Below are positions 10,540 through 21,425 of a stretch of DNA of 64,000 bases, in pieces. Source of the stretch: Chloranthus sessilifolius (Eukaryota; Streptophyta; Magnoliopsida; Chloranthales; Chloranthaceae); contig CM037590.1 of NCBI GenBank assembly GCA_021018995.1, positions 66,001,597-66,065,596 on the forward strand, read 5' to 3'. The notes under the pieces were generated by a model. That model was not told the origin of the DNA, made no database searches, and was given only the letters and a program-made list of their open reading frames with translations. Position 1 is the stretch's first letter. Each line of letters opens with the position of its first letter. The position numbers and the translations under genes are program-made.

Positions 10540-12256
10540 GTCACGGGATAACTTTTTCGACGCCCATGCGACGTCTCGCTGCAGCTACAGCGAGGCCAGC
10601 CTAACTCAGATAGCAATTCTTCATGAGGCACAACCTAACACTAGCTATCACACTCGTGCAACGTCTGACTGTCACGTACAGCGAGGCCAACTTATCCAAC
10701 CATCATTCTGATACCACCTGCCTAGAGGACAGGAGTTCCCGCATCATGGTTGCCTTCACCTGAGGCAAACTATCTCAATGCATCATGTCTACTCGCGATA
10801 CGCATGCTAGCACCTCAGTGCCATCTAGCCTGCCCAGCTTCACCTTGTGCACTGCACTAGTTCCTCACTTGCGACAGTGCCATGCATCTCTTCATGTCAT
10901 TCAAGACAATCATCGTGTGTGGCCCACGCGACCAGCACACATGGAGTAGCATGCAGCTCTTCATGTTATCTAAACCAAGCATCGTGTGTAGCCCACGCGA
11001 CTAGCACATTTGGAATAGCATGTAGCTCTTCATACTATCCAAATCAGGCATCGTGTGTGACCCACGCGACCAGCACACATCCACATCAAGCCCTCAGCTA
11101 GTGCGCACCACTGCGTCCCACGTAGGCCTTGAGTGCCCTCGTGAGGTCACTGACCCATGTGCACCGCAAGCATAGCTAGGGTCATGTGGTAACCTCACCC
11201 TAGGCGACACATGGCATCGTTGCAGTGCCGCATAGTTACAGCGACGTTCTAGGCCCACCCCTAACCTAGAAAGCTCATACGCTCGTCCCGCAACGCAGAG
11301 CCCCATGTGTGGGAGAATAGCTCCACGACTCCCTTCCCCCAAGTATGGTCTAAACACCAACTTGAGCTATCCAGCAAAAGAATCTTAAATCCCTTGGTTT
11401 GACATACCACCATGGCACACACCCCCTGCTCATGGCACACACCTGCAAAGGTGGTGTCTTAGCATTTATTATGGCACACGAATCTCTATCCGTGACACAC
11501 AGTGTCATCCTCCAAGCCCACATGTATTGTGAGGTCACGCATCAGCGTCACTTGCGACTATGTCGGGTCCACGTCGCGAGGCCCTCATAGCCTCATGCCC
11601 ATATAGCACTGTGTCGCGACCATGTCACGTCCGTGTCACGACCATATCGCAAGGCCCTCATGGCCTTATGTCGCGTGCCCTCATGACACCACATGACATA
11701 CCCTCATGGTACCGCATCACGACTGAGTCGTGACTGTGTCTCGTGCCCACTCGATACTATGTCGGGTCAGTAATTATACCTGAATGCGGCATGCCCTCTT
11801 GGCACCGCATCATTTGGCGTTCAAACTAGATGTCGCGTGCCCTCTTAACACCACGTCGTGTGCCATTATGACACCGCCTCACATGCTTTATAGCACCAGG
11901 ACGTCGCGTGCCCTCTTGGCACCACGTCGCGTGCCCTTATGCGAAGCACTACATTACGTGCCTCAAGGCACCAGAACGTCGCGTGCCCCTACACGGAGCA
12001 CCACATTTTATGTCCCACATGCGTCTAGTGACCACACTAGATCGCAGCATGCATAAGGAGAACATGCACGCGTCGCAGGGCCACGTGCCTCTGCACACAC
12101 ACGCTATACAGCTAGCTACAAGGTCTGCCTGCCCTCTTGCTAGCCACAAGCCCAGCTCTAAGGTCGTCATGCCTTTATGCTGGTGCACAGATTAATAAGG
12201 CCGTCACATACCGCTTTATCAAAGAATACTTGAAATAAATCTGTAATAGCCTAACA
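10540..12256. repeat. GC-rich repeat block, probably part of an LTR or other transposon
   Basis: The composition changes sharply to GC-rich, with repeated words such as CGCGTGCCCTC, CACGTCGCG and GGCACCACGTCGCG, and a 69-bp tandem repeat at 10845-11100. Open frames here (10847-11101, 11784-12195) are by-products of repeats and composition. On the minus strand TGGTATCAGA at 10716-10707 resembles an initiator-Met PBS, placed 2 nt after ...TAGGCA, so 10719-12256 may be a minus-strand LTR (TGTTAGGC... to ...TAGGCA). No TSD or coding region supports this. Confidence 0.4.
10845..11100. repeat. 69-bp tandem repeat, about three copies
   Basis: CGTGTGTRRCCCACGCGAC recurs at 10914, 10983 and 11052, exactly 69 bp apart, with a further diverged half-copy upstream at about 10845-10910. 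Confidence 0.85.
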
Positions 12257-13127
12257 AATAGCTATCTACCTTGTAGATTTAACATAAACAAAAAAAATGA
12301 CACTCTCTATAGATTATGAGAGAGGAAAATGAGTGAAGTCTCTCTCAAAACATCACCAAATCAAAAAATTTCAAGAGTATCACTCTCTTCTAAAAATTGA
12401 TGATAAGAGTGAGGTTCAAGGTTGACGTCCTTTTGTATTGGTGGATATACCTAAAACCCCACTCAGACCTTTCATCAAACACCTGCAGGGCTTCAATGAA
12501 TAAACCAAACACCACTTGCAAGGCTTCAATGAATCGACCAAACACCACTATCCCATTGTAATGAAAATGCTATTATGCTCTTATGCTACATAAGAGCATA
12601 AGAGTATTGGGAAACTACCTATAGTAAGGTGTAGGTCGTCCATCATCGTCGTTTGAGTATGTACATGGAGGGGGAGAGAAGAACAAAAACAATGTAGTAA
12701 ATCAATTACCAGACCAATATATGAATCTAAGATATGATTAATGAACAATAGTTGTAGAGAAAAACATACCTTATTGAAAACTCAGTTGGAGAAGAAGGTG
12801 AGAAGGTAGAGTTTGTATGAGAGGGGGGGGAGGGTTATTATAAACCATTTCCGGATAGAAATCATGATCGCCTTCTCCACAACTGGCCTTCTTTCCCAAC
12901 TCAAAGGCTCCACTCGGTATTCAAGCAGAGAATGCATGATGATTTCTTCCTAATAGAAGATTGGCAGGACGAAATGGAGGTAAGCTGACATCGCTCCCCA
13001 ATTCATAAATTTCTTCAACTCTACGCAAATGAAGACGGAGAGCATAAATCTGTTATGATTATTTTTTTGGTGTTAACCACGTTGGGGGAATGATGAATGG
13101 AGAAGAAGAGAAGAAAGTCTGTCGTGT
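12257..13127. other. intergenic, no gene seen
   Basis: I see no gene here. There is a 30-bp direct repeat (CTTCAATGAATAAACCAAAC-type, 12490-12550) and a strong hairpin at about 12574-12606 (CTCTTATGCT facing AGCATAAGAG). Confidence 0.5.
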
Positions 13128-13320
13128 TAACCGTCCTTTAAACATTAAATGGTGTTTAAACGATCTTAAACCATTGATTGATTTATGATCTTCGAAATCA
13201 AAACCGTCAAAGTAATATATCATCAATTAAAGGGCTATGAGTCCTGAAATCGGATTTTCAGGGAGATTCGAACCATCCGATCTATTCAATCTAGTATCAA
13301 CAGTTGTTAGTACCACACCA
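13128..13320 (-). repeat. fragment of MITE family A
   Basis: Reads as the diverged reverse complement of the right part of the element at 25322-25745: the ACACC..GGTGTTTAAA end, ATCTTAAACCATT, then CCTGAAA and ATCCGAT words in the same order. Confidence 0.6.
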
Positions 13321-14350
13321 CTTTATGTTATAAGGATCACATATAATTGGCGGAGAGCTCATTGACTGCTTACAATCAAATGGTAGAGATCAAATTTCTT
13401 TGTAATCTTCTACTCAAAAGATCTAAAGATCATGAGCCTATTGTCAGAAGGTGAGATTTCGTCAACTTATTTTACCGTCTTGTAAGTGAGGTGGTAGAAA
13501 CATATATTAGTATGGTAGTAACAACAGTATTATAAAATTACTAAAAATAAATATTATTTTTACCTTAAACGGATGAGAGTCCGTTGACTCTTCCATTCAG
13601 ATGGTAGAGATCGAATTTCTTTGTAATCTCCTACAGAATATATCTGAAGATATGAGCCTATTGTCAAACAGTGAGATCTCGTTAACTTATTTTACCTTTT
13701 TGTAAGTGAGTTGGTTGAAACATGTAGTAGTATAGTAGTATGGTAGTAACAACAACATTAGAAAATTGCTAAAAATAAACATTGCTTTTTCCTTGCTGTC
13801 ATAAAGCATTTTCCTTGCTGTCATAAAGCATGTCAATTACGGTTGTTAGTAGCACACCACTTTATATTATAAGGACCCCATCTAAATGAACGAGAGCCCA
13901 TTGACTGCTTGTAATCAGATAGTAGAGATCGAATTTCTTTGTAATCATCTACACAATAGATCTAAGATCACGAGCCGATTGTCAGACGGTGATATTTTGT
14001 CAGCTGATTTTACCTTTTTGTAAGTGGGGTGGTAGAAACATATAGTAGTATGATATTAATAATAATATTATAAAATTATTAAAGATAAACATTGTTTTTA
14101 CCTTAAACGGAGGATAGCTCATTGACTGCTTGTAATCAGATGGTAGAGATCGAATTTCTTTGTAATCTTCTACAGAATAGATCTGAAGATCATGAGCATA
14201 TTGTCAGACGGTGAGATTTCGTCAACTTATTTTACCTTTTTGTAAGTGAAGTGGTTGAAACATATAATAATATAATAGTATGGTAGTAACAGCATCATTA
14301 GAAAATTACTAAAAGTAAACATTATTTTTTTCTTGCTGCCATAAAGCATG
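13290..14350. repeat. two tandem 540-bp units, each a dimer of about 220-bp repeats
   Basis: The word CATTGACTGCTTRYAATCA or its variant starts near 13360, 13580, 13900 and 14120. Copies 1 and 3, and copies 2 and 4, are 540 bp apart, while neighbours within a dimer are 220 bp apart. Each dimer ends in CTTGCTGYCATAAAGCATGTCA. The whole is an A-B-A-B higher-order duplication. No gene is seen. Confidence 0.8.
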
Positions 14351-14487
14351 TCACTTATAGCTCTTTTTTTAGCAGAGTGTCAAACAACAGTATACAGTTT
14401 TTTTTGCGTCAATCTAAGCATAGTAATAATGAGAATCTCGCTTATCACCGTACACAATATTCATTCCTTACTTTTTAGATCATCACA

Positions 14488-14637
14488 CACTACAAAAAAA
14501 CATATTATTAGCGGTAAAAACTGCGACTATTAACAAAAAACTATTAAAGACTATTAGCGGCAATGGTATTAACGATAGTTTTTTGTTAATAGCGGCAGTT
14601 TAACTGCCGTTAATAGCTAGTCCTATTTTTTGTAATG
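14488..14637. mobile_element. CACTA-type MITE, 150 bp
   Basis: It begins CACTACAAAAAA and ends TTTTTTGTAATG, a 12-bp imperfect terminal inverted repeat, flanked by the 3-bp direct repeat ACA (14485-14487 and 14638-14640). The interior has inverted TTAGCGGCA / TAACTGCCGTTAATAG words and should fold on itself. TIR and 3-bp TSD together fit the CACTA superfamily. Confidence 0.85.
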
Positions 14638-15189
14638 ACATATTTCATAGACATAAAATAGTATATTTAGATAATGTATATACAAATCTGTTATTAAATA
14701 TACACAGTGGATAATCACTCACGAAAAAAATTGAATTTCCCGAACATCAAAGGGAAAATAATGAGTATACAATTCTTATGAAATTACATAGCGGGACAAA
14801 AAGAATTCATAAAAGTCTTTTCAAAACATTAAATTTATAGAGAATTATATTTCAAAATCACGAGTGTTATTGTCATTTTGAAAGTTAGCATGACCAAATT
14901 CTTAACCACCCATTTGTTATATATATATATATATATATTCAAATTTTGTCCCTATATGTTGGTATTAGGCCCATTCGCAATACATCATATTTCTAAGATT
15001 TAAAATTATGGGTCAAGGCCAACCCATTGCCAACTCCAATAGTGAGCATATCCTTTCTGGAGGGCCTGTGACTGTAACCAATTCCTCACAAACCATTGGA
15101 TACTTAGGATGATTATATGAAAGCTTAATATAAATCTATTTCTTGCTCTCTTATTTTTTGATGAATATTTAATAAAGTTAAATCATATT

Positions 15190-15672
15190 AGGGACATGGG
15201 ATAATGTCTTCTCACCTACGTTTAACCACAATAATGGTGTCAAAATCATCTTATACTATTAAATTAGACTTTTTCACTTGCATCATTAAAATGGGATTTG
15301 TTATTGTGTCATGTGATGCACATTTGTAATTAATCTAAACTGTCCAGGCAACCCAACATTTGAACATATTTTAGCTAAAAAATCATACACATAAATGGAT
15401 GTCAACCATCCAATTGACGAACTTTAATATCAATCATTAAAATTAAGAACAACAGTTGGTATTAAAGTACTCAAATCGGATGATTCAAATCTCCTCAAAA
15501 ATATAATTTTTGGGACCTATTGCCCTTCAATTTATAATTTATCACTTTGATGATTTGAATTACTCATCTTAAATTGTTAATTATGTAAGATTATTTAAAC
15601 ACCAAAATAGTGTTTAAATGACAGTATGGAGAGTCGGATTTTTAATGACAGTATGGAGAGTCGGATCCTTAT
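15190..15672. mobile_element. MITE family A copy
   Basis: The same order of words as at 25322-25745 is present: left GTTTAACCAC..GGTGTCAAAATCATCTTA, central CAATTGACGAACTTTAATATC, right AAACACCAAAATAGTGTTTAAATGA. The right end has a 24-bp direct repeat (ATGACAGTATGGAGAGTCGG twice). The inverted ends are diverged, so the copy is old. Confidence 0.65.
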
Positions 15673-15849
15673 AACATATCATATACACCGCCATAGGTGT
15701 GACTATACTAATACAATACTAAGCTAACATTTTCGTCTAATAAGGGCTAGCAATGATTGACAAATGTTAATATTATTATATCACACAAATTAGGGCTCTC
15801 GTACAATGTAGATTTTGAGGCTTGCATATCTTAAAAGGCTGTATAAGAA

Positions 15850-15850
<1 letters not shown>

Positions 15851-15896
<46 letters not shown>
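15851..15896. repeat. (TA)n microsatellite
   Basis: About 22 uninterrupted TA units. Confidence 0.98.
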
Positions 15897-15900
<4 letters not shown>

Positions 15901-16149
15901 TAAAAGCCCCAAACTCCTTATATGTGGCTCCCCTCTCACTGTCATTTAACTTCCTTTCCAGCTTGGGAACTCATGCATCAGTAGTTCAAAAAGGAGGAGA
16001 CCCCATTTAGGGTCCACACTTGATCACTGCCCATATATAATTGATATATGTTGGTTGTCTAAGGTCATCTATCCATTATCTTTTAGAAAATAGGTCTTCA
16101 AAATTAGATACATCAAAGTATTTTTCATCAACTTTTCCGTATGATGTGA

Positions 16150-16320
16150 ATAATATTATAATGCTGAGATTTGTACTATTGAAGATTGCACGGAGAAAAC
16201 AATTTTAGATGATCATAAGGCCCATTAAACTTTTAAAATGAATGATTATTATAAATTTTCAAAACCCATTTTAGCCATTCATTTTAAAGTCATTTGACTA
16301 TTATACAACCAAAATTTAAT
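16150..16320. repeat. remnant of the MITE type seen at 49735-50138
   Basis: Shares CATTCATTTTAAAGTCATTTG and the facing AAAATGAATG arm with the copy near 49950. The termini are lost. Confidence 0.45.
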
Positions 16321-16384
16321 AACGTTACACTTTTGACCTTTTTGGTGGGATTAAGATTGATCCATGCAATGAACCGATTGCTAG

Positions 16385-17030
16385 GGCCTAGGGGTACAAA
16401 TGGGTCGAGTCAGTTTGACGGATTAAGTGGCCTAACTTGGCACAGGTCGGGTTTAGGTTCAGATTTTCCACTCATTGAGTCAGGTTTGGTTTGGGTTTAG
16501 GTTTCTTTACCAAACTCAAACCCGAAACAACTTGACATGACTCTCTAACTTATATTTAATCTAAGTTTCTCCAACTCAACCCGGTCGGAGTTTTTGCTAA
16601 TCAGGTCAGGTCGGATTTTGCTTAAGTGCTTGAAGGTCCGGTTTGAGTTGAGGGTATAAATAATTGGGTTCACCTGCTCCGTTTACACCTTTAGGCAAGC
16701 TAGAGTTGTTAACAGGTTGAATTGGGTCGAGCCCAACTTTAACTGTCCAACAGCACAATGGCATATCCCTGACCCGATGGTGCACTCAACCCGACCCGAC
16801 ACTTAATTTGAAAACCAGCCCAGTAAAATAGCCCCATTTTTCATTTTTGTTGTATATAAAATATCAGCCTCAGTTAGATCGACCAAACCCGATTTTTCCT
16901 TGGCCCGAAGGTAGGCTCAAATATCTATTACCCAACTTGACCCGACGGGTCAGTTTTATGTGCCCCTGGTAAAAGATTGTGTTGGATTGGGTATCGGGTC
17001 GACCTGACCCACTGACAGCCATAAGAGCAG
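16385..17030. repeat. hAT-like foldback sequence rich in GGGTCGGGT-type words
   Basis: The left part begins TAGGGGTACAAATGGGTCG and the facing end reads ACGGGTCAGTTTTATGTGCC; a second pair (GTTAACAGGTTGAATTGGGT and TGACCCACTGACAGCC) lies inside or next to it. Such ends are common in hAT MITEs. No clear 8-bp TSD was found. Confidence 0.45.
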
Positions 17031-17039
17031 CACAGGTGA

Positions 17040-17330
17040 TAACTGTAGAATTTTATGAGCCTATCTCAACCTCACAAAACTGGCTTGTATGGTGAGGATT
17101 GCCTCGGCTTTATATATAGCCCAAGGCTAGATACACATGCGATATGGGACTATCGCTCATGCCCTCTCATGTGTAAGGATTACTTGCCTTGATACCATAT
17201 AAAATCCCATGGGCCAAGCTCTACTTCTCAAAATCGGCATATAAGGTGAGGTTTGTCGAGGTTATATATAATCTAAGGCCTCCAGCCTACAACCGATGTG
17301 AAACTTTATTCTAACACACCCCCGCACGTG
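17040..17330. repeat. unclassified dispersed repeat (GATGTGAAACTTTATTCTAACAC type)
   Basis: Two similar halves, each containing CTCAAAAY.GGC.TRTAWGGTGAGG and a TATATA tract, end in a motif like ATGTGRRACT..TAACACAC. A related end (GATGTGGGACTATTACACAC) occurs at 19430-19450. The class is unknown. Confidence 0.35.
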
Positions 17331-18335
17331 TTTACGGGATTGAATCAAGCCAAATCACATGGACAATTGAACTAGGTGATGCGGAGTGGAGAAATACATG
17401 CTCTCATACAATGTCTATGTTTAACACCTGATATTCATCAAGATTCCCGTTGGCCTTTTTTGAAGTATATATTTGGAAAAAAAAGGAGCAGAGGAATGTA
17501 AAAAAGTAGGATGGGGGACTCTTCGGCTATCCATCCACGACGAATGTTGGGCAGAAATCGTCTTCTTTGTCTTCTTCTTATCTCCTCTTTTGGTTGTGGC
17601 TCCCATCAATCTAACACTAACCCTAATTTCAACCCTAACCCTGGTCTCACTCTATTCGTCTTCTTCCTCTTCCAACCACAAATTTTTTTAAATTTACGGA
17701 TCAAAAAAAAAAAAAACAAATTATTTTAAAATTTGTGGCTCCCATCAACCAAATCAACTAATTCTCTACGTAATTTCCCCCATCCACATCCGCAAAATCC
17801 AATTCAGCAATTATAATTTCAGATAACCAAGTTTCAGCTAGCTTGGGTTTTCTTCGCAGCTTCTAAATTTCGAATTTGTTTATTTATTTTTATTTATTTC
17901 GACGACCTGAGAGTTGATTTTTCTGGCTTTCGAGTTTATATTTTTTATTGTACTATGCGGATATCAAATCTTGTTTTCTGTAACTCAGCTTTGTAATCGT
18001 TTTTACAGACGTTAGATTTTTGTTTTTCCTTATAGAAACAGTCATTAATGGTGTTGGAGCTCATTATTTGGACTAAATTTATAGCTTTTGTGGGGGTTTC
18101 TGTTCTAAATGAGGTTTCCCGCCCTTTTTGTTTTAATTTCTAGAGATCGGATCTAATTTTCGCTAGGCTGTAGTGACAAGAAAGTTAGAGTTTTCATTGA
18201 TTTCAATTCCTTTTTTTTTATTAATTACTTCTGGAATTGATCTCAATTCTATAAGTTATCTCATAAATTTATTGGAACAGAGCCGTGGCGAATCTGAATT
18301 TAATATATTAATCTGAATGGTGTTAGCCAATTGAT
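17331..18335 (+). promoter_or_regulatory. upstream region and 5' leader of the J-domain gene
   Basis: A CT-rich stretch at 17560-17690 holds two telo-box-like words (CTAACCCTAA at 17618 region and CAACCCTAACCCTGG after it), which are frequent near plant transcription starts. A possible leader acceptor (TTATTGGAACAG) lies at about 18270-18282. No TATA box can be assigned with confidence, and the open frames at 17473-17729 look like chance. Confidence 0.35.
18317..18334 (+). promoter_or_regulatory. upstream ORF just before the main start
   Basis: ATG GTG TTA GCC AAT TGA encodes MVLAN and stops one base before the main ATG at 18336. If it is in the mRNA it could lower or tune translation by requiring re-initiation. 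Confidence 0.5.
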
Positions 18336-18814
18336 ATGGAGAAATCTCCGTATAGCGAACAGGTTCTTTTAAACTATAGGCTTCGAAAATCATTTGGAAA
18401 GCCTGTTTCTTCTTCGGCTAAGACGTCAAATAGAACGTCAGATACGGATTTCGAAGACGTGTTTGGTGGTCCGCCGAGATGTTCGATCAATGGAACGCGT
18501 CACAGCCTTGGCGAGGGTTCACAATCCTTCAGAGGAGTAGGAGGAGAAGACAAAATTTTATCATCTCGAAATCCTTGGACTGGTTTGATCGAGGAGAAGG
18601 AGGTTTTTGGTGAAGACAGTCCAAATCGAAGAAGATACTTGAGCAATAACTTTTTTGATGATATCTTTAGGGGTGATGATTCTTCAAGTTCGACACCACC
18701 AGGAAGGCCTGATCCAGATTCGTTTTCTTCAACACCCGCTTCTCGGATGTTGAGTCCTAGTCGACCTATGCCCCATAAGAGCGGCTTCTTCGGTGGAGGT
18801 CCATCACTGCTAAG
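18336..18814 (+). CDS. JAC1: J-domain gene exon 1
   Basis: Starts [20 protein letters not shown] and ends ...GGGPSLL plus two bases of the next codon before donor AAG|GTTTCA. Frame beyond 18814 reads into the intron and stops at 18873. Confidence 0.88.
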
Positions 18815-21367
18815 GTTTCAATTTAACTCATTTTCTCTCTTTCTTGTAGTAACAATTTTTTATTTTATTTTTTGAGAATTTTTCTTGTAGTAACAATTGA
18901 CACAATTGAAAACCTATACCTATGAATTACGATATCACATCACCTAGTAATTTAGATAACACCATGGCATCAAAACTCGGATCGGTATCAATTTCTTCGA
19001 GAACCGATACTGATACCACTGCGATACAGGTATCCGGGTGGTATTAGTATCAATATTGGTCTCGGAACGACACGGGTCAGTTTTTGCTGATGCTGTCTCG
19101 GAATCAGCCAATACTGATCAATACAAATATATTTTTTTACATTTTTTTCAAAAAAAAATAAAATTTGACCGATACAATGTTGGCTATACTGTATCCGTAT
19201 TGGCAGATATGTATCGGTCGGTCCAAGATTGACCCATACCGATACTGATACCTTGGATAACACACACTGTGAAGACCCAGACCCACATGCCACAATATTG
19301 TCCAGTTATGGGCTCAGGTCCCCGCCCCGGTTTTGTTTTTGGCATGGGCTTATGTCCCCACCTAAAATGCAACATGACATGTAGCGTCCGCAATCACATA
19401 TAGCCTAGGGTCAAGACTTTTCCCTATCCGATGTGGGACTATTACACACACTGTCGTATCACCCATTTCTCACTGATATATATATATATATATATAATTG
19501 TATTTGTGGTTAATATATGTTTTCCATGGCTTTTACTTGTTTTTATCTTTATATTGAATTTATATTTCTTTCAAACAAAAGATATCGCACTGTATCATTA
19601 ATTAGAATCAGATGATACTGGTTGTTTATTTTGGGTGGGAAATATTTGCTCCCGGTATATATTAGAATCTTTTAATGACATGTCTTGTTTCACTGACACC
19701 AGCTTCTTGGATATTTAGCCTTAGACAACCTCTTCCACAAAAGTATGACTTCTTTGGTAGAGGTCTATCCCTAGAAAGATTTTCAATTTAACTCTTCTTC
19801 TTTTCCTTTGTTGTGCCTATAAACAGTTGTTGCAATTAGTAACTATGGATTAGATTAATGAATTTTTTTACTAGAAAGTGGGAATTAAAAAATGAGACAT
19901 AAAAACAAGGAACAGTGAGGAGCTGGCTGAAACATGCGATACAAAGAAAACAAATTACACCCCATCAAAAGATAGAAACCAAACAACAAATCAAGATTAT
20001 GCCTGCTTTTATGCTGTGTCTCATCCACGTTTAACAAAAAAAAAAAAAAGGTATGCTTGGCTCAAACCTGCGACCTTGAGGTTGCAATATTGGGCACCTT
20101 TGATTGCACGTAGGATGGCTATCTTAAGCGTGAAGTGGCCATCTTACGTAATGTTGACCATGATCCTTTGTTTGATGGTACAGATTGTTAATGCATAAAT
20201 GTACTTTTCGTGAGAGGTGTAGCCAAAATTGACTACGGGTGATGCAGTAAAACGCTAAAATCCTAGTTATGCAATTTTAAAATCAATTTGAGATTTAATT
20301 GAGCGGGGAGGATATAGAAATTAATCTCAAAACACATAAAATATTTAATAACTTTATTATGGAAATTTAATTGACTTGATTTAGCATAAGTTAGCATATG
20401 AACGTTACGATCTAGAAAATAGGTCTAAAGATAGACTTTAGTTACGATCTAGCTTTACGCACCATGTGACAATTTTGAATCATTGCGGAATTAATCAATA
20501 AGAATATTATAGGTCTCTAAAATTCAAGGCTCAAATAGAAACAAACTAGATAAATTACCTGATAATAATCAAAAGACAAAATAGAAAATGATAAAAAATC
20601 CAAGGAATCGCTCCAAGGAAGACAGTTGGCCTCACACCAAATCGCACGCGGGAGAAGAATCACTCTTCTAATAAAACTCATCTCAAGTTCTCTAGAATTC
20701 GCACAAAGCAAAACTCATAAATTTTATTAACCATCCATGCAATATCCTCATAAGAGATTACAATGTATATTTATAAAAAAAAGAAACTCTAAGTATACTA
20801 CTAAGATTAAACTTCCTAATCAATTATTAAAACTTTCTAATCTAACGGTCATAATTAATTTCACCACTAATCCCCTTTTTTTATTACGCAACCAATTTTA
20901 AAGGGTCAAACGATATCCGATTGACGTGAAATTAGTCTTATTTGAAAGTTTATCAGAGTAGCTTTCCAACAAGACAAGAATCACTGAATTCCTACATATA
21001 TTGATAGACACTTTTCCGATGGTTGCGCTGAAAGTGACGAAATTGACAGTCACATGTTACATATATATGTCTCACCTCTAAATAATTCATCAACTAAGGA
21101 AACTAATCCTAAAACAAACCACTTATTAAAAAATTTTTAATAAAAATGAAACTAAACCTAGATAAAATGCTTAAAATAACGTGCACACGAGTTTTTAACG
21201 GGCCTTTTAAAAACTCATTCATGAATCTGCTTTCTCTTTGGATGTCTCCTCTTTATCCGGCCACGATCTCGGCATGTAAGCTTTAATTCTGCATCAACGA
21301 GCCTCGAGCCTCGTAACACCCTTTGACGAAGATTTAAGTGGAATGTTGAATTCTAGATAGGCTTTAA

Positions 21368-21425
<58 letters not shown>

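Noticed and set aside
11784-12195. Overlapping open frames in the GC-rich block
   Set aside because: They follow from repeats and high GC; several frames on both strands stay open together and none has a protein motif.
17473-17729. Two 72-codon frames upstream of the J-domain gene
   Set aside because: They lie in CT-rich leader or promoter sequence, end in simple-sequence residues, and have no family match.
17040-19450. Cassandra-type TRIM with a 5S rRNA-like promoter
   Set aside because: The GATGTGGGACT ending is suggestive, but no 5S internal promoter words are present.
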